In this document: piece by piece, positions 33,009 to 43,700 of the stretch | Layout of the letters: the number at the start of each line of letters is the position of its first letter | Position numbering within the stretch: the stretch's first letter is position 1 | Source: Prosthecobacter sp. | GTDB taxonomy: Bacteria > Verrucomicrobiota > Verrucomicrobiia > Verrucomicrobiales > Verrucomicrobiaceae | Direction: 5' to 3' | NCBI GenBank assembly: GCA_017853885.1 | Contig: JAFMIR010000029.1 | Location: 1-51,691, forward strand | DNA: 51,691 bases | Program-made: the position numbers and the translations under genes | The notes under the pieces: generated by a model | Told to the model about the DNA's origin: nothing | Databases searched by the model: none | Seen by the model: the letters and a program-made list of their open reading frames with translations, nothing else

Positions 33009-35006
33009 TCACCTCGACTTCGGATTCCGCATGTAGTAGAGATGCCCGTCTTCGGCACCGCCGACGAAGTCTGGCAGGCCATCTGCGTTGAAATCGACGG
33101 TTGTGGGACTCACATCGTGTCCTTCGATGTTCGCACTCGAAAGCAGACCCATATCAGTAAAGAACCATTTGCCTTCACTGGCGCTTTCTTGGCGAAGGAA
33201 GTTTGCGTTGGCGGAATTGAGGAGGATGTCGAGCTGACCGTCCTGATCCCAATCCATAATGCAGATCTTGCGGCGACCACTTTTGCCTGCGATGCCGTTG
33301 TTGAGGTGCAAAGGCTCGCCGGGTTTCATCACGATGGGTGTCTTCACTTTCAGGCGGTCGAGGACCTTGTCGAGCAGACCGGGCTTCGCGGTCTCTGGAG
33401 AGGCGCAAAGGACACGCTGTGGGTGTTTGAGCACGAGTTTGTTGCCTTGCTTCGCGCGTTCGAAGAAGGCGAGATAACCTTGCTGATCGAGCATGATGAG
33501 GTCGGTGAGTCCGTCTTTGTTCCAATCGACGCCGACCGGCGTTGTGCGCCATTGGGTGAGCAAGCCTTTGCCTTCGGGGCGCAGCCAGCCGTAGGCGAGA
33601 TGAGGCTGCTCACCGTTCCATTCGACTTCGACGGGCTGTGCGGCAGCGAGTGTTGGCTTTTGACGCGTGCCGATGTTCTTATACCACACGACTTTACCGA
33701 GGATGGAATTAAGCAGCAGATCAGGCAGACCATCTTGATCCCAATCGACCACGCTTTGCGTGCTGTAGCCCCATTTGGCTTCGCAGGGGCCTTGGATGCT
33801 GCCATTCGGACCCGCCATCGGACGAATGACTTTACCCTCAGCGGTCAATTTGACCGGTGCAGCCCATTTTGGCTGCTCGACTCCCTTGCCGCTGAGATTT
33901 TCAATGAAAGCCACATAGCCTGCGGTGTTGCCGCAGATGAGATCGGTATCACCATCGCCATCCCAATCAAAGCCGACCGGCGTGACAAGCGCGCCAAACT
34001 TCACCTGGTCCGCCTCTTGCTGGAAGTAGCGCGGCTCAGCAAACACCGGCACTTTGTCATCTAGCTTGCCAGTGTGCTCGATGAAGGCCACGCGACCATC
34101 CTCATCGCCGCAGATGAGGTCAAGGTCGCCATCCTTGTCCCAATCGATGGCGGTGGGTGTGATCATTTCGAGATCCATCGTGAGGTAACGGCCCGTGTCA
34201 GCCTTGAGGCGAACGCCAAGCGCGTACCGCGGTTTAGTGCGGCTACCGATGTTTTCGAAGTAGGTGAAACCATCGAGGAATTCGCCGCAAAGCAGGTCAA
34301 GGTCACCATCGCCATCGAAGTCGCCAAAATTCGGCGAAGGCCAGCCAAAAGTCTCCACCGGCCGATCGGTGGCCATGACTTTCTTCGGCTTTTCATACTT
34401 CGGCGCATCATTCGTGCCGGTGTTGCTCAACAGATACACGTAGCCACGGAGCGGTCCGTTCATCCAGCGGCCGTCTTCGTTGTAAGCGTTGTCCCAACCG
34501 TATTCGGTCCAGTCGCCGACACCGACGATGAGATCGTTTTTGCCATCGCCCTCGTAATCAACCATCCGCCACATGTTTGCGCGGACCTTGTTCATGTGGA
34601 CATTGGAAGACGGGCCGAGCTTCACCTGCCGCTCGATGCCAGTCTTGAGGAAATCCGGATGCGCATGACCTGGTGTGAGCACGCTCGGTTTGCCATCAAG
34701 GTAGCTCACCTGCACATTTTGCGCGCCTTTGCTGAAGCGTTTGCCCGGTTTGAAGATGGGCATTTTGTTTTTCGCGGTGTCGCCACTTACGTTTTCGAAG
34801 AAGTAGATGCCGTTGTAGGGCTTGTCCGGACAATTCACCACGAGATCGAGGTCGCTATCACCATCAAAATCCATCGGCAACGGCCAAGCCCACAGTCCAA
34901 CGCCAAGATCAACGACAAGGCCAGGATGGTTGTATTTCAGCGGTGTGAGCGTGGGCTCAGCGGCCAAGCTGGCGCCGAAAAAAAGTGTGATTAAAAGGTG
35001 CTTCAT
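33009..35006 (-). CDS. Exported FG-GAP/VCBS-repeat beta-propeller protein
   Basis: A 665-residue protein with a Sec signal (MKHLLITLFFGASLAA). I count nine DxDxDGxxD-type calcium-binding repeats, for example MDFDGDSDLDL, GDFDGDGDLDLLCGE, IDWDKDGDLDLICGDED, FDWDGDGDTDLICGN, VDWNKDGLTDLIMLD and VDFNADGLPDF. Many are followed by an aromatic strand such as FFENV, FIEHTG or YFENIG. This is an FG-GAP/VCBS propeller stabilised by Ca2+. No catalytic domain is visible. Such proteins are surface or secreted adhesion or sugar-binding modules. It is divergent from another propeller gene over 115 bp, and the two signal peptides are alike. Confidence 0.88.
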   Translation of the reverse strand: MKHLLITLFFGASLAAEPTLTPLKYNHPGLVVDLGVGLWAWPLPMDFDGDSDLDLVVNCPDKPYNGIYFFENVSGDTAKNKMPIFKPGKRFSKGAQNVQVSYLDGKPSVLTPGHAHPDFLKTGIERQVKLGPSSNVHMNKVRANMWRMVDYEGDGKNDLIVGVGDWTEYGWDNAYNEDGRWMNGPLRGYVYLLSNTGTNDAPKYEKPKKVMATDRPVETFGWPSPNFGDFDGDGDLDLLCGEFLDGFTYFENIGSRTKPRYALGVRLKADTGRYLTMDLEMITPTAIDWDKDGDLDLICGDEDGRVAFIEHTGKLDDKVPVFAEPRYFQQEADQVKFGALVTPVGFDWDGDGDTDLICGNTAGYVAFIENLSGKGVEQPKWAAPVKLTAEGKVIRPMAGPNGSIQGPCEAKWGYSTQSVVDWDQDGLPDLLLNSILGKVVWYKNIGTRQKPTLAAAQPVEVEWNGEQPHLAYGWLRPEGKGLLTQWRTTPVGVDWNKDGLTDLIMLDQQGYLAFFERAKQGNKLVLKHPQRVLCASPETAKPGLLDKVLDRLKVKTPIVMKPGEPLHLNNGIAGKSGRRKICIMDWDQDGQLDILLNSANANFLRQESASEGKWFFTDMGLLSSANIEGHDVSPTTVDFNADGLPDFVGGAEDGHLYYMRNPKSR

Positions 35007-35121
35007 AGTGGCTGGCGTAAACGGTATCCTGAACGGTTCTGCTTCGAATCACAGCGATCAATTCTTGCCAGACAGATGACGATTTCTGACTTCATAAGCC
35101 GTATCAGTAACTGACCCGACC

Positions 35122-36435
35122 ATGAAATTGACGCTCATTCTTCTCGCCCTCTTTTCCACGCTCCAAGCCGCTGAACCACCTTCCTGCGATTGGGTCTTCA
35201 GTGGTGGTGGCGACTCCCACGACAAGACACGGGCCGTGACGACCGACCCCCAAGGCAATGTCTTCTTGGCCTCCGAATGCGTGGGCGATGCCATGTTCGG
35301 CGGGCAACGACATCAGACCCTAGGCGGCATGGACATGTGCCTCGTCAAACTCGATGCTGCGGGCAAAGCCTTGTGGGTAAGCGCCATCGGCGGCAGCAAG
35401 ACGGATCGCGCGTATGGCGTGGTGACGGACGCAGTAGGCAATGCTTATGTGACAGGGCATTTCGAAAGCATTGATGTGATGGTGAATGGTGAAAAACTGC
35501 CCAACGCCGGCAGCTACGATGCCTTTACGGCCAAGTTCTCGCCCGAAGGAAAAGTGCTTTGGGCGCGCGTGAAGGGAGGTGAAGGGTATGATTACGGTCA
35601 CGGCATTGCGATCGACTCCAAAGGCCACCTCATCGTCACAGGTGCCATCGGACGACAGGTCTTTTGCAGCAAGTATGACGCAGAAGGTCATGAACTTTGG
35701 CATCACACAACCTCTGGCACGCTCTCTGGCAGTGGTCACGGCATCGCGGTGGATGGGCGGGATCACATTTACCTAGGTGGGAATTCCACCGGCACCGGCA
35801 GCTTCGGTAAAGTCATGATCGAATCCAAGACCACCGCCGCACTCGTCATCAAGCTGACACCGGAAGGCGAAGGCCTGTGGGCAAATGTGATCCCCGGAAC
35901 GCCCAGTGCCTTATACCACGAGATCGCCTGCGACTCACAAGGACGCGTATGGGGCGTAGGCATGTTTAAGGGCAGCGTGAACATCAAAGGCCAGACATTC
36001 CAAAGCAGCAGTGAAAAAGATAACGACGGCCTCATCGTGCATCTCGATGCCAATGGTCAGCCACAGTGGGCACGTCATCTGCATGGTCCTGGCACGGACT
36101 ACTGCCTTGGCGTAGCCACCGACAATCAGGGCATGGCGTGGGTCTGCGGGGACTTCAATCAAGACACTTCACTCGCCGGCCACGCTCTGACCACTCGCGG
36201 TAGTGGCGATATCTTCCTTGCAGCGTTTGATGCCTTCGGTGACGTCGGTTGGATTCAGCAGGCCGGTGGAAAGCTCAATGACAGTGCTTATCCGATTGCT
36301 TTTCGAGCTCCCGGCGAACTGATCGTTGCAGGAGCCTGCGGGGCACCTGCCAGCTTCGGCCATCGATCACTCGTTCACTCTAGGTCGAGCGATCTGTATG
36401 CCGCCAAATGGAGGTTGCCTAGCGCAGCGAAGTGA
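35122..36435 (+). CDS. Exported SBBP-type beta-propeller protein
   Basis: A 437-residue protein with a Sec signal (MKLTLILLALFSTLQAAE). Repeats of about 45-55 residues recur: AVTTDPQGNVFLAS, GVVTDAVGNAYVTGHF, GIAIDSKGHLIVTGAI, GIAVDGRDHIYLGGNSTG, ACDSQGRVWGVGMF and GVATDNQGMAWVCGDF. Each precedes a strand like VKLDAAGKALW, AKFSPEGKVLWARV or IKLTPEGEGLWANV. This is the SBBP/NHL-like propeller pattern. No catalytic residues are evident. It is divergent from the FG-GAP gene, and both may be expressed from the shared 115-bp region. Confidence 0.85.
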   Translation: MKLTLILLALFSTLQAAEPPSCDWVFSGGGDSHDKTRAVTTDPQGNVFLASECVGDAMFGGQRHQTLGGMDMCLVKLDAAGKALWVSAIGGSKTDRAYGVVTDAVGNAYVTGHFESIDVMVNGEKLPNAGSYDAFTAKFSPEGKVLWARVKGGEGYDYGHGIAIDSKGHLIVTGAIGRQVFCSKYDAEGHELWHHTTSGTLSGSGHGIAVDGRDHIYLGGNSTGTGSFGKVMIESKTTAALVIKLTPEGEGLWANVIPGTPSALYHEIACDSQGRVWGVGMFKGSVNIKGQTFQSSSEKDNDGLIVHLDANGQPQWARHLHGPGTDYCLGVATDNQGMAWVCGDFNQDTSLAGHALTTRGSGDIFLAAFDAFGDVGWIQQAGGKLNDSAYPIAFRAPGELIVAGACGAPASFGHRSLVHSRSSDLYAAKWRLPSAAK

Positions 36436-36584
36436 AGTCCTTGAAATCCATTTGCGCGAATCCATCAGCAAGTCTTGAAGCGAGGGGCTGGAGTAGGCGT
36501 TTGAGATCCGCTAGGGCTGAGAAATTCTGCCAGAGTCATCCCGTGACAGACGTGATGATATGTTGAATCTGAATCTTGGCCGTC

Positions 36585-38393
36585 ATGCCCGTCATCAGCT
36601 CTGACCAACTGCAAAAGCAATACGATGTTGTCATCGTCGGCTCTGGCGCAGGCGGCGGGCAGACGGCTTACACGCTGACAATGGAGGGCGTGAAAGTGCT
36701 CGTGCTGGAGGCGGGGCGCTCATTTGATGTGCAGACGGAGGTGGCGATGCTGCAATGGCCGAGCCAAGCGCCGCTGCGAGGCGAAAAAACGCCGGACAAA
36801 CCATACGGCTTCCACGATTGCTCGATCAACAGCGGTTGGGAGATCCCGGGTGAGCCTTACACGAACGCTCACGCGGAGACGGAGAGCCAGTTCAAGTGGT
36901 GGCGTCAGCGCATGATGGGCGGCCGCACGAATCACTGGGGCCGTATCTCGCTGCGGAATGGGCCGCTCGACTTCAAACCGCGCACGCGTTGGGGTGTCGG
37001 ATTTGACTGGCCGGTGAGCTACGAAGACCTCGCACCTTATTATGACAAGGTGGAGATGCTCGTCGGCGTCTTCGGCACGAACGAGGGCCTCGAAAACTCA
37101 CCGGATTCCTCGCCCGGTGTGCTGCTGCCCGCGCCCAAGTTGCGCGTGGGCGAGCTGTATGCTCAAAAGCACGGCAAGAAGGTGGAGGCTCACATTGTGT
37201 CAATCCATCGCGCCGTGCTCACGAAGCCGCAGGATGTCGACACGATCCCCGCGAAGCTCCATCCCGGCAATGGGAAGGCACAGCGCATCCTCGCCGAATC
37301 GATGCGAACACGTGCGCCATGCTTCTGGGCCACCGACTGCCATCGCGGCTGCGCGATTCGCGCCAATTACGATTCGCAGACCGTGCATCTGCGCCCCGCT
37401 TTGGCGACAGGCAATCTCGACATCCTCCCTAACGCGATGGCACGCGAGGTGACGATCAACAAGGATGGCAAGGCCACCGGCATCACTTTCATCGACAAGA
37501 TCACCGGGCGTGAAGGCCACGCGAAAGCTCGCGTCGTCGTGCTGGCGGCCAGTTCGATGGAATCTGTGCGCCTGCTGCTGAACTCGAAGTCGAATTTGTT
37601 TCCTGAAGGCATCGCAAACTCGAGCGGTAAGGTCGGCAAATACATCACCGACTCCGTTTCGAGCAGTCTCGGCGCGCACATTCCCGCTTTTGAGGGCATG
37701 CCTGTGCATAATGAGGACGGCGCGGGCGGCCCTCATGCCTACGTGCCGTGGACGCTGCTCGCACAGAATCGCCGCGGCGATCTCGGCTTTCCCGGTGGCT
37801 ACCATTTGGAGTTCACCAGCGGCCGTCAAATGCCAGCAGTGAATGTCGTAAACGGCATCGACAACCGCGCGGTCAGCACGAGTGTGCTATATGGTCAGAA
37901 GCTCAAAGAAGAAGCGCGGCGCTTTCACGGTTGCCAGCTCGGTTTTGGCGCGCAGGGCACGATGGTGCCGAATGACGACTGCTACGCGGAGCTCGATCCC
38001 GATTTGAAGGACCAGTGGGGCATTCCAGTGCTGCGCTTTCATTGGAAGTGGTCGGAGTTTGAGCTGAATCAAGTGAAGCATCAGCAAACACGCATCCGCG
38101 GCCTGCTTGAGGCACTCGGCGGGAAAGTGTCCAAAGCCGAGACCGATCCTGCAAAAGCGATCAAACAAGGCGGAACGGTGATCCATGAAGTCGGCGGCGC
38201 GATCATGGGCGCGGATCCGAAGACGTCGGTGACGAATCAATGGAGCCAGACGTGGGACGTCAAGAATCTCTTCCTCGCCGACGGCGCGCCTTTTGCGAGC
38301 ACGGCGGATAAAAATCCGACGCTCACCATCATGGCCTTTGCGTGGCGAATGGCGGATCACCTCCTGAATGAACTCAAAAGGCAGAACCTCTGA
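36585..38393 (+). CDS. GMC-family FAD oxidoreductase (large subunit)
   Basis: A 602-residue flavoprotein from ATG 36585. The Rossmann motif is VVIVGSGAGGGQTAYTLTME, then VLVLEAG. RMMGGRTNHWGRISLR and WPVSYEDLAPYYDKVEMLVG are typical of GMC dehydrogenases like gluconate 2-dehydrogenase large subunits. The C-terminus FLADGAPFASTADKNPTLTI leads to MAFAWRMADHL, the conserved end, with the Asn-Pro in place. There is no signal peptide of its own. The following gene encodes a Tat-signal small subunit and overlaps by one base (TGATG), so it is probably exported by hitch-hiking. Substrate is probably a sugar or sugar acid; the electron acceptor is not encoded nearby. Confidence 0.92.
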   Translation: MPVISSDQLQKQYDVVIVGSGAGGGQTAYTLTMEGVKVLVLEAGRSFDVQTEVAMLQWPSQAPLRGEKTPDKPYGFHDCSINSGWEIPGEPYTNAHAETESQFKWWRQRMMGGRTNHWGRISLRNGPLDFKPRTRWGVGFDWPVSYEDLAPYYDKVEMLVGVFGTNEGLENSPDSSPGVLLPAPKLRVGELYAQKHGKKVEAHIVSIHRAVLTKPQDVDTIPAKLHPGNGKAQRILAESMRTRAPCFWATDCHRGCAIRANYDSQTVHLRPALATGNLDILPNAMAREVTINKDGKATGITFIDKITGREGHAKARVVVLAASSMESVRLLLNSKSNLFPEGIANSSGKVGKYITDSVSSSLGAHIPAFEGMPVHNEDGAGGPHAYVPWTLLAQNRRGDLGFPGGYHLEFTSGRQMPAVNVVNGIDNRAVSTSVLYGQKLKEEARRFHGCQLGFGAQGTMVPNDDCYAELDPDLKDQWGIPVLRFHWKWSEFELNQVKHQQTRIRGLLEALGGKVSKAETDPAKAIKQGGTVIHEVGGAIMGADPKTSVTNQWSQTWDVKNLFLADGAPFASTADKNPTLTIMAFAWRMADHLLNELKRQNL

Positions 38394-39034
38394 TGCCCAC
38401 GCCTGATTCACTTCCCCGCATCAGCCGTCGCGTGTCCATTCAGTGGATGCTCAGCGCGACGGCAGCGCTCACCACGCGTGGAGCGCCGCTTCTCGCCGCA
38501 GATCCCATCATCAGCGCGAAAGGCTACGGCCCAGACCCGAGTATGGTGAAGATTTACCAGCCTGGTGATGTGTGGCCGCTCACACTCACCGAGCCTCAAC
38601 GTCGCACGACAACGACTCTGTGTGATCTGATCATCCCCGCGGATGTCGCCTCACCCAGCGCCTCCGCCGTCGGCGTGCCGGACTTCATCGACGAATGGAT
38701 CAGTTCTCCCTATCCCGCACAGGCCGGAGACCGCAACACCATCCTCTACGGTCTGGAATGGATCGATCGGGAATCGCAACACCGCTTTCAGAAGCCCTTC
38801 GCCGACCTTACCCTCGATCAACAAACCGCGCTCTGCGATACCATTGCGAGCCTGAAGCCAGAACCCGCGCTGCAGCAAGTCGCGAACTTTTTCAAACGCT
38901 TCCGCGATCTCACTGCCGGCGGCTACTACACCACGCCTGAAGGTGCGAAAGCTATCGGCTACGTTGGCAACTTGCCCAGCGCGACCTTTGACGGACCACC
39001 TATCGAAGCGCTGAAGCATGTGGGCCTAGCATGA
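38393..39034 (+). CDS. Gluconate 2-dehydrogenase subunit 3-like protein (Tat signal)
   Basis: A 213-residue small subunit. The N-terminus has a twin-arginine signal, RRVSIQWMLSATAALTTRGA (about 11-30). LTLTEPQRRTTTTLCDLIIP then ASAVGVPDFIDEWIS and FFKRFRDLTAGGYYTTPEG fit the 'gluconate 2-dehydrogenase subunit 3' family. Its ATG overlaps the stop of the GMC gene by one base, indicating translational coupling. Family members carry the Tat signal for the complex. The third, cytochrome c subunit of classical gluconate dehydrogenase is not adjacent. Confidence 0.9.
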   Translation: MPTPDSLPRISRRVSIQWMLSATAALTTRGAPLLAADPIISAKGYGPDPSMVKIYQPGDVWPLTLTEPQRRTTTTLCDLIIPADVASPSASAVGVPDFIDEWISSPYPAQAGDRNTILYGLEWIDRESQHRFQKPFADLTLDQQTALCDTIASLKPEPALQQVANFFKRFRDLTAGGYYTTPEGAKAIGYVGNLPSATFDGPPIEALKHVGLA

Positions 39035-39196
39035 AGCTAAGTGTGCGATGATACGCCACCTTTTCTGATCGTTGTGCCGACAATTCAGGTGCCGCAGAAG
39101 GCTGATAAAAGCTTTGGCTTTGAACCAGCAAACTGACTTGGAGGGCGAATCTGCATTTGCTCAGGCATGATCGTGCTTTTAGCATGATAAAATTCC

Positions 39197-40633
39197 ATGA
39201 GCTCACTTTCCTCATCTGACCGACTTGAGACCTCCTTCGTCCCGTTCCGTGATAAAATGCAGTCTGAGGGCCTTAGTGAATCGGCCATACGAGCGTTTCG
39301 AGGAAGTTATGCGGCCTTGCTTGCAGGCGAGACAGGCATGATTTCTGAGGATATCATTCAACCAGCGCAGAATTTGCCGAAAGCAGATGTGCTCACCATT
39401 CCCGAGGCCAATCGGGCGTCGGATTTGCTGAAGCGGACGGTGCTCATCAAGCTCAACGGCGGTCTTGGCACGAGCATGGGGCTGGAGAAGGCGAAATCGC
39501 TACTGCCGGTGCGGGGTGAGGATACTTTCCTCGATTTGATTGCCCGGCAGATCCTACGACTGCGGGCACAGACGGGTGGTGAAGTTCCGGTTTTCATGCT
39601 GATGAACAGCTTCAGCACATCGGCGGACACCGCGGCACATCTGGAAGCCCGCTTCCCTCAGCTGGGTGGTCGGGAGGTATGGGAGCTGATGCAAAACAAG
39701 GTGCCCAAAGTTCTCGCGAGCACACTGGAGCCGGCACATTGGCCCTCGAATCCGGAGCAGGAATGGTGCCCACCGGGGCATGGCGACATCTACGCCTGCC
39801 TTGCTGGCTCAGGATGGCTGGAGCGACTGCTCGCCAGCGGTGTGCGCTATGCCTTTGTGTCGAATTCCGATAACCTCGGTGCCACGCTCGATCCGGCGAT
39901 CCTCGCTTGGTTCGCGGACAGCGGCATGCCTTTTGCGATGGAAGTCACGCGACGCACGGAGTCGGACAAAAAGGGTGGCCATCTCGCGGTACGGCTGCGC
40001 GACGGGCGCTTCTTACTGCGTGAGTCGGCGCAATGCCCGAAAGATGATGAGAAGCACTTCCAGGACATCGAGCGCCATCGCTACTTCAACACGAACAACC
40101 TCTGGATCGATCTCCAGGCGCTGAAGGCCGCGCTCGCCGCCAATGACGGCCTCATCCCGCTGCCACCGATCATGAACAAGAAGACTATCGATCCCCGCGA
40201 TGCCAGTTCTGCCGCCGTCATCCAGCTCGAAACGGCGATGGGTGCTGCCATCGAGTGTTTTGCCGGCGCAGGCGCCATTGAGGTCTCCCGCGCTCGCTTT
40301 GCCCCAGTGAAGACAACGAGCGACCTGCTCGCCGTGCGTTCCGATGCTTACGAGCTTACGGAGGACTTCTGCCTACGCCTCCATCCCAGCCGCCATGATC
40401 AGCCACCGCATCTGCACCTCGATCAGAAGCTCTGCAAGCTCGTGGATGGCTTGGAGAAGAACTTCCCCCACACGCCCAGCCTCCTCCACTGCCACAGCCT
40501 CCTCATCCAAGGTCCCGTCGAATGCGGTGAGGGGGTCATCTTCCAAGGCGATACCATCATCCACAATCAAACGTCATCGCCCGTGAAACTTAAAGCCGGA
40601 ATGCATCAAGGGACGATGAACGTGGACGGGTGA
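39197..40633 (+). CDS. UTP-glucose-1-phosphate uridylyltransferase (eukaryotic UGP2-like)
   Basis: A 478-residue enzyme of the UDPGP family, closer in motif to eukaryotic UGP2 than to bacterial GalU. VLIKLNGGLGTSMGLEKAKS is the uridine-binding loop. VPVFMLMNSFSTSADT, WCPPGHGDIYACL, FVSNSDNLGAT and YFNTNNLWIDLQAL are diagnostic. KKGGHLAVR and NKKTIDP are also conserved. The C-terminal left-handed beta-helix segment is about 410-478. It supplies UDP-glucose or another UDP-sugar for glycan synthesis. It stands as a single gene, 163 bp after the GMC pair and 114 bp before the PSD1-LamG gene. Confidence 0.93.
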   Translation: MSSLSSSDRLETSFVPFRDKMQSEGLSESAIRAFRGSYAALLAGETGMISEDIIQPAQNLPKADVLTIPEANRASDLLKRTVLIKLNGGLGTSMGLEKAKSLLPVRGEDTFLDLIARQILRLRAQTGGEVPVFMLMNSFSTSADTAAHLEARFPQLGGREVWELMQNKVPKVLASTLEPAHWPSNPEQEWCPPGHGDIYACLAGSGWLERLLASGVRYAFVSNSDNLGATLDPAILAWFADSGMPFAMEVTRRTESDKKGGHLAVRLRDGRFLLRESAQCPKDDEKHFQDIERHRYFNTNNLWIDLQALKAALAANDGLIPLPPIMNKKTIDPRDASSAAVIQLETAMGAAIECFAGAGAIEVSRARFAPVKTTSDLLAVRSDAYELTEDFCLRLHPSRHDQPPHLHLDQKLCKLVDGLEKNFPHTPSLLHCHSLLIQGPVECGEGVIFQGDTIIHNQTSSPVKLKAGMHQGTMNVDG

Positions 40634-40747
40634 GTGGTATGGGATTTTCAGCTTGGGCAAAACCGAAGCCTAGGTTGAAAACGCAGAGGCTACGAAAACC
40701 CCATTTTCACGTCCAAAAGAAGGTCGGTGGCTCCTTATATAAGATCA

Positions 40748-43700
40748 ATGAACCTCATCCGACTTTTCACCTCTATCGTTTCGCTGTCTGGCCCCTTGGT
40801 GCCGTCGGCCTTGGCAGCGGACGCTGAGGCGCTGAGGACGACGATGATGTTTTTTGAGAAGGAGGTGCGGCCGATCTTCGTGAAGCGCTGCTACGAGTGC
40901 CACAGCAACACAAAGCAAAAAGGTGGGCTGCGAGTCGACCACATTGGCTACCTGAAAACCGGTGGTGACACCGGCCCTGCCGTGGTTCCCGGGGAACCAT
41001 CGAAGTCGCCGCTGATGGAGGCGGTCCGCTGGACGAATAAAGACTTCCAGATGCCGCCGAAGAACCATGGCGGGAAGATTCCGGACACGGAGATCGCGAT
41101 CCTAGAGAAGTGGATTCAAATCGGTGCGCCGTGGCTGGAGGATGGCTCGAAGAAGGTCGTAGTCACTGAGGGTGGCTTCACGGAGGAGCAGCGGAATTAC
41201 TGGTTCTTCCAGCCGGTGAAAAAGGTGTCGCCACCCGATGCAGGAGGCCAATGGGTGCGCAATGACATCGACCGCTTCATCGTGGCGAAGCAGGCGGAGA
41301 TGAAGCTGAAGCCCGCGCCGGAGGCGGACCGGCATGAATTGGTCCGCCGCGTGCATTTTGACCTGCACGGCCTACCGCCGACGAAAGAGCAGATCGACGC
41401 CTTTGTGCACGACAAAGACCCGAAGGCTTATGAGAAACTCGTTGATGAGCTGCTGGCCTCACCACGCTATGGCGAGCGATGGGCGCAACACTGGCTGGAT
41501 CTCGTGCGCTATGCGGAGAGTGATGGTTACAATGCGGACGAGTATCGCCCTTCCGTGTGGCCTTATCGTGACTACGTGATCAAGTCGCTCAACAACGATA
41601 AACCCTACAACCAATTCGTCAAAGAGCAGCTCGCAGGTGATGAGATCGCGCCGGATGATCCGAACGTCCTCATCGCCACCGCCTTCCTACGGCATCCGGT
41701 GTATGAATGGAACCAGCGTGATGCCCGCGGCCAGTGGGACATCATTCTCAGCGACATGACAGACACCACGGGCGAGCTTTTCCTCGGTTTGAGCATGGGC
41801 TGTGCGCACTGCCACAATCACAAGTTCGATCCCATCCTGCAAAAGGACTACTATCGCCTGCGGGCCTTCCTCGCGCCGGTTCAATGGCGTGATGACATGA
41901 CGCTGGCGACGACGGCGGAGAAGAAGGCTTTCAAAGAGCAGCAGGCGAAGTGGGAGGCCGCCACGGCAAAAATTCGTGCGAAAATGGATGCGCTGACGAA
42001 GCCGTTACTCGAACCAAAGGTTGAGCGGGCACTCACTCGCTTCACCGATGATTTGCAGGTGATGACGCGAAAGCCGGTGGAGAAACGTGATGCATTGGAA
42101 AGGCAGCTCGCGGGTCTCGTCGAGCGTCAGATGGCGGTGGAACGCAAGCGATTTGAACCGATGAAGAGCCTCAAGACCGACGACCAGAAGGCGGAATACA
42201 AGGCGTTAGCGGACGAGCTCAAAAAGTTCGACCATTTGAAGCCCAAGCCGCTCATGGAAGCTTTTGTGGCGACAGATGCGAGCCCAGTCGCACCGGCGGT
42301 AGCGATCCAGACACGCAAGGGCGAACAGCAGATTGAGCCGGGCTTCCTTTCGATCATCGACACCAGCCTACCAAAGATCAAACCCACGAAAACCTCCACT
42401 GGTCGCCGCACAGCGCTGGCAGAGTGGATCACGCGGCCTGACAACCAGCTCTCCACCCGCGTAATCGTGAACCGTGTGTGGCAGTATCACTTCGGTCGCG
42501 GGATCGTGGCCACCGCGAGCGATTTCGGCAAGCTCGGCGAGCCTCCGACGCATCCCGAACTGCTCGACTACCTCACGACGAAGTTTGTGAAGGGCGGTTG
42601 GCATCTGAAGCCGCTCCATCGCGAGATCATGCTATCGGCGGCTTATCGTCAAACAGCTCGTCAGGAGCCGGATGAGATCGCGTCGAAGATCGATCCCTCG
42701 AATCGCTACCTGTGGCGTTTCAATCCGCGCCGTCTCGATGCCGAACAGGTGCGTGATGCGCTGCTCGCGGTCAGTGGTGAACTCGACGCCACGTCCGGTG
42801 GCCCAGCGGGCGATGGCAACAGCACGCGGCGCTCGGTTTACACGATGAAGAAGCGCAATAACCCGAACGAGCTTCTTCGTGCGCTCGACATGCCGGCGGG
42901 CTTTGCGAGCACCGCCGAACGTCAGAGCACCACCACGCCGACGCAGGCACTGCAACTGCTCAATGGCGACTGGTTACTGGCCCGCGCACGCAAGCTCGCC
43001 TCACGTGTGGAAAACATCGACGAGGCGTGGATGGCCGTTTTAGGCCGTCCGCCAACGCCGAAGGAAAAAGCGACCGCAGAGGGCTTTTTGAGGAAACGCG
43101 CCGGAATGACGAAAGCGAAGGCTTCCGAACTCGCGGAGCCAAGTGAAGGCTCGGAGACCTTCAAGGAGAACAGCCCACACGAGCGTCTACTGATCAACAC
43201 GAGCGAAAAAGAGGGGGATGAATTCACCGTCGAAGCCGTGGCCAGCCTCAACAGCATGGATGTGAATGCCTCGGTGCGCACGCTGGTCTCACGCTGGAAT
43301 GGCGGGAAGGATAGTTTGGAAGCCTTCGGCTGGAGTTTGGGTGTCACCGGTGAAAAATCGCGCTACAAGCCGCGCAACGTGATCGTGCAGGTCGTTGGCG
43401 AAGATGAGAACTCGAACATCGGCTACCAAGTGGTGCCTTCGAACATTCATATCGATCTAGGCAACCGCTATCACATTACGGCGCGTGTTTCTTGCCCCGC
43501 CAAGAACATCACTTTCACCGTGCGTGATCTCGACACGCCGGGCGCTGTCGTGCAATCCGCCGTGGTGCCGATGGACATCCGCTCCAAGCTCAGCCTTGGC
43601 TCCTCACAGCTCGTCATTGGCGGCCTGAACAAGCGTTCCCCCTCGCATCAATGGGATGGCCGCATCGAAGCCGTGCGCATCGTGACCAGCCATATGGCCG

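Noticed and set aside
33009..35006. Repeated CCATC-rich DNA motifs, first taken for a repeat array or CRISPR-like structure
   Set aside because: The motifs are the codons of DxDxDG calcium-binding repeats in a protein gene. Spacing is irregular and there are no conserved direct repeats. No CRISPR array is seen anywhere in the window.
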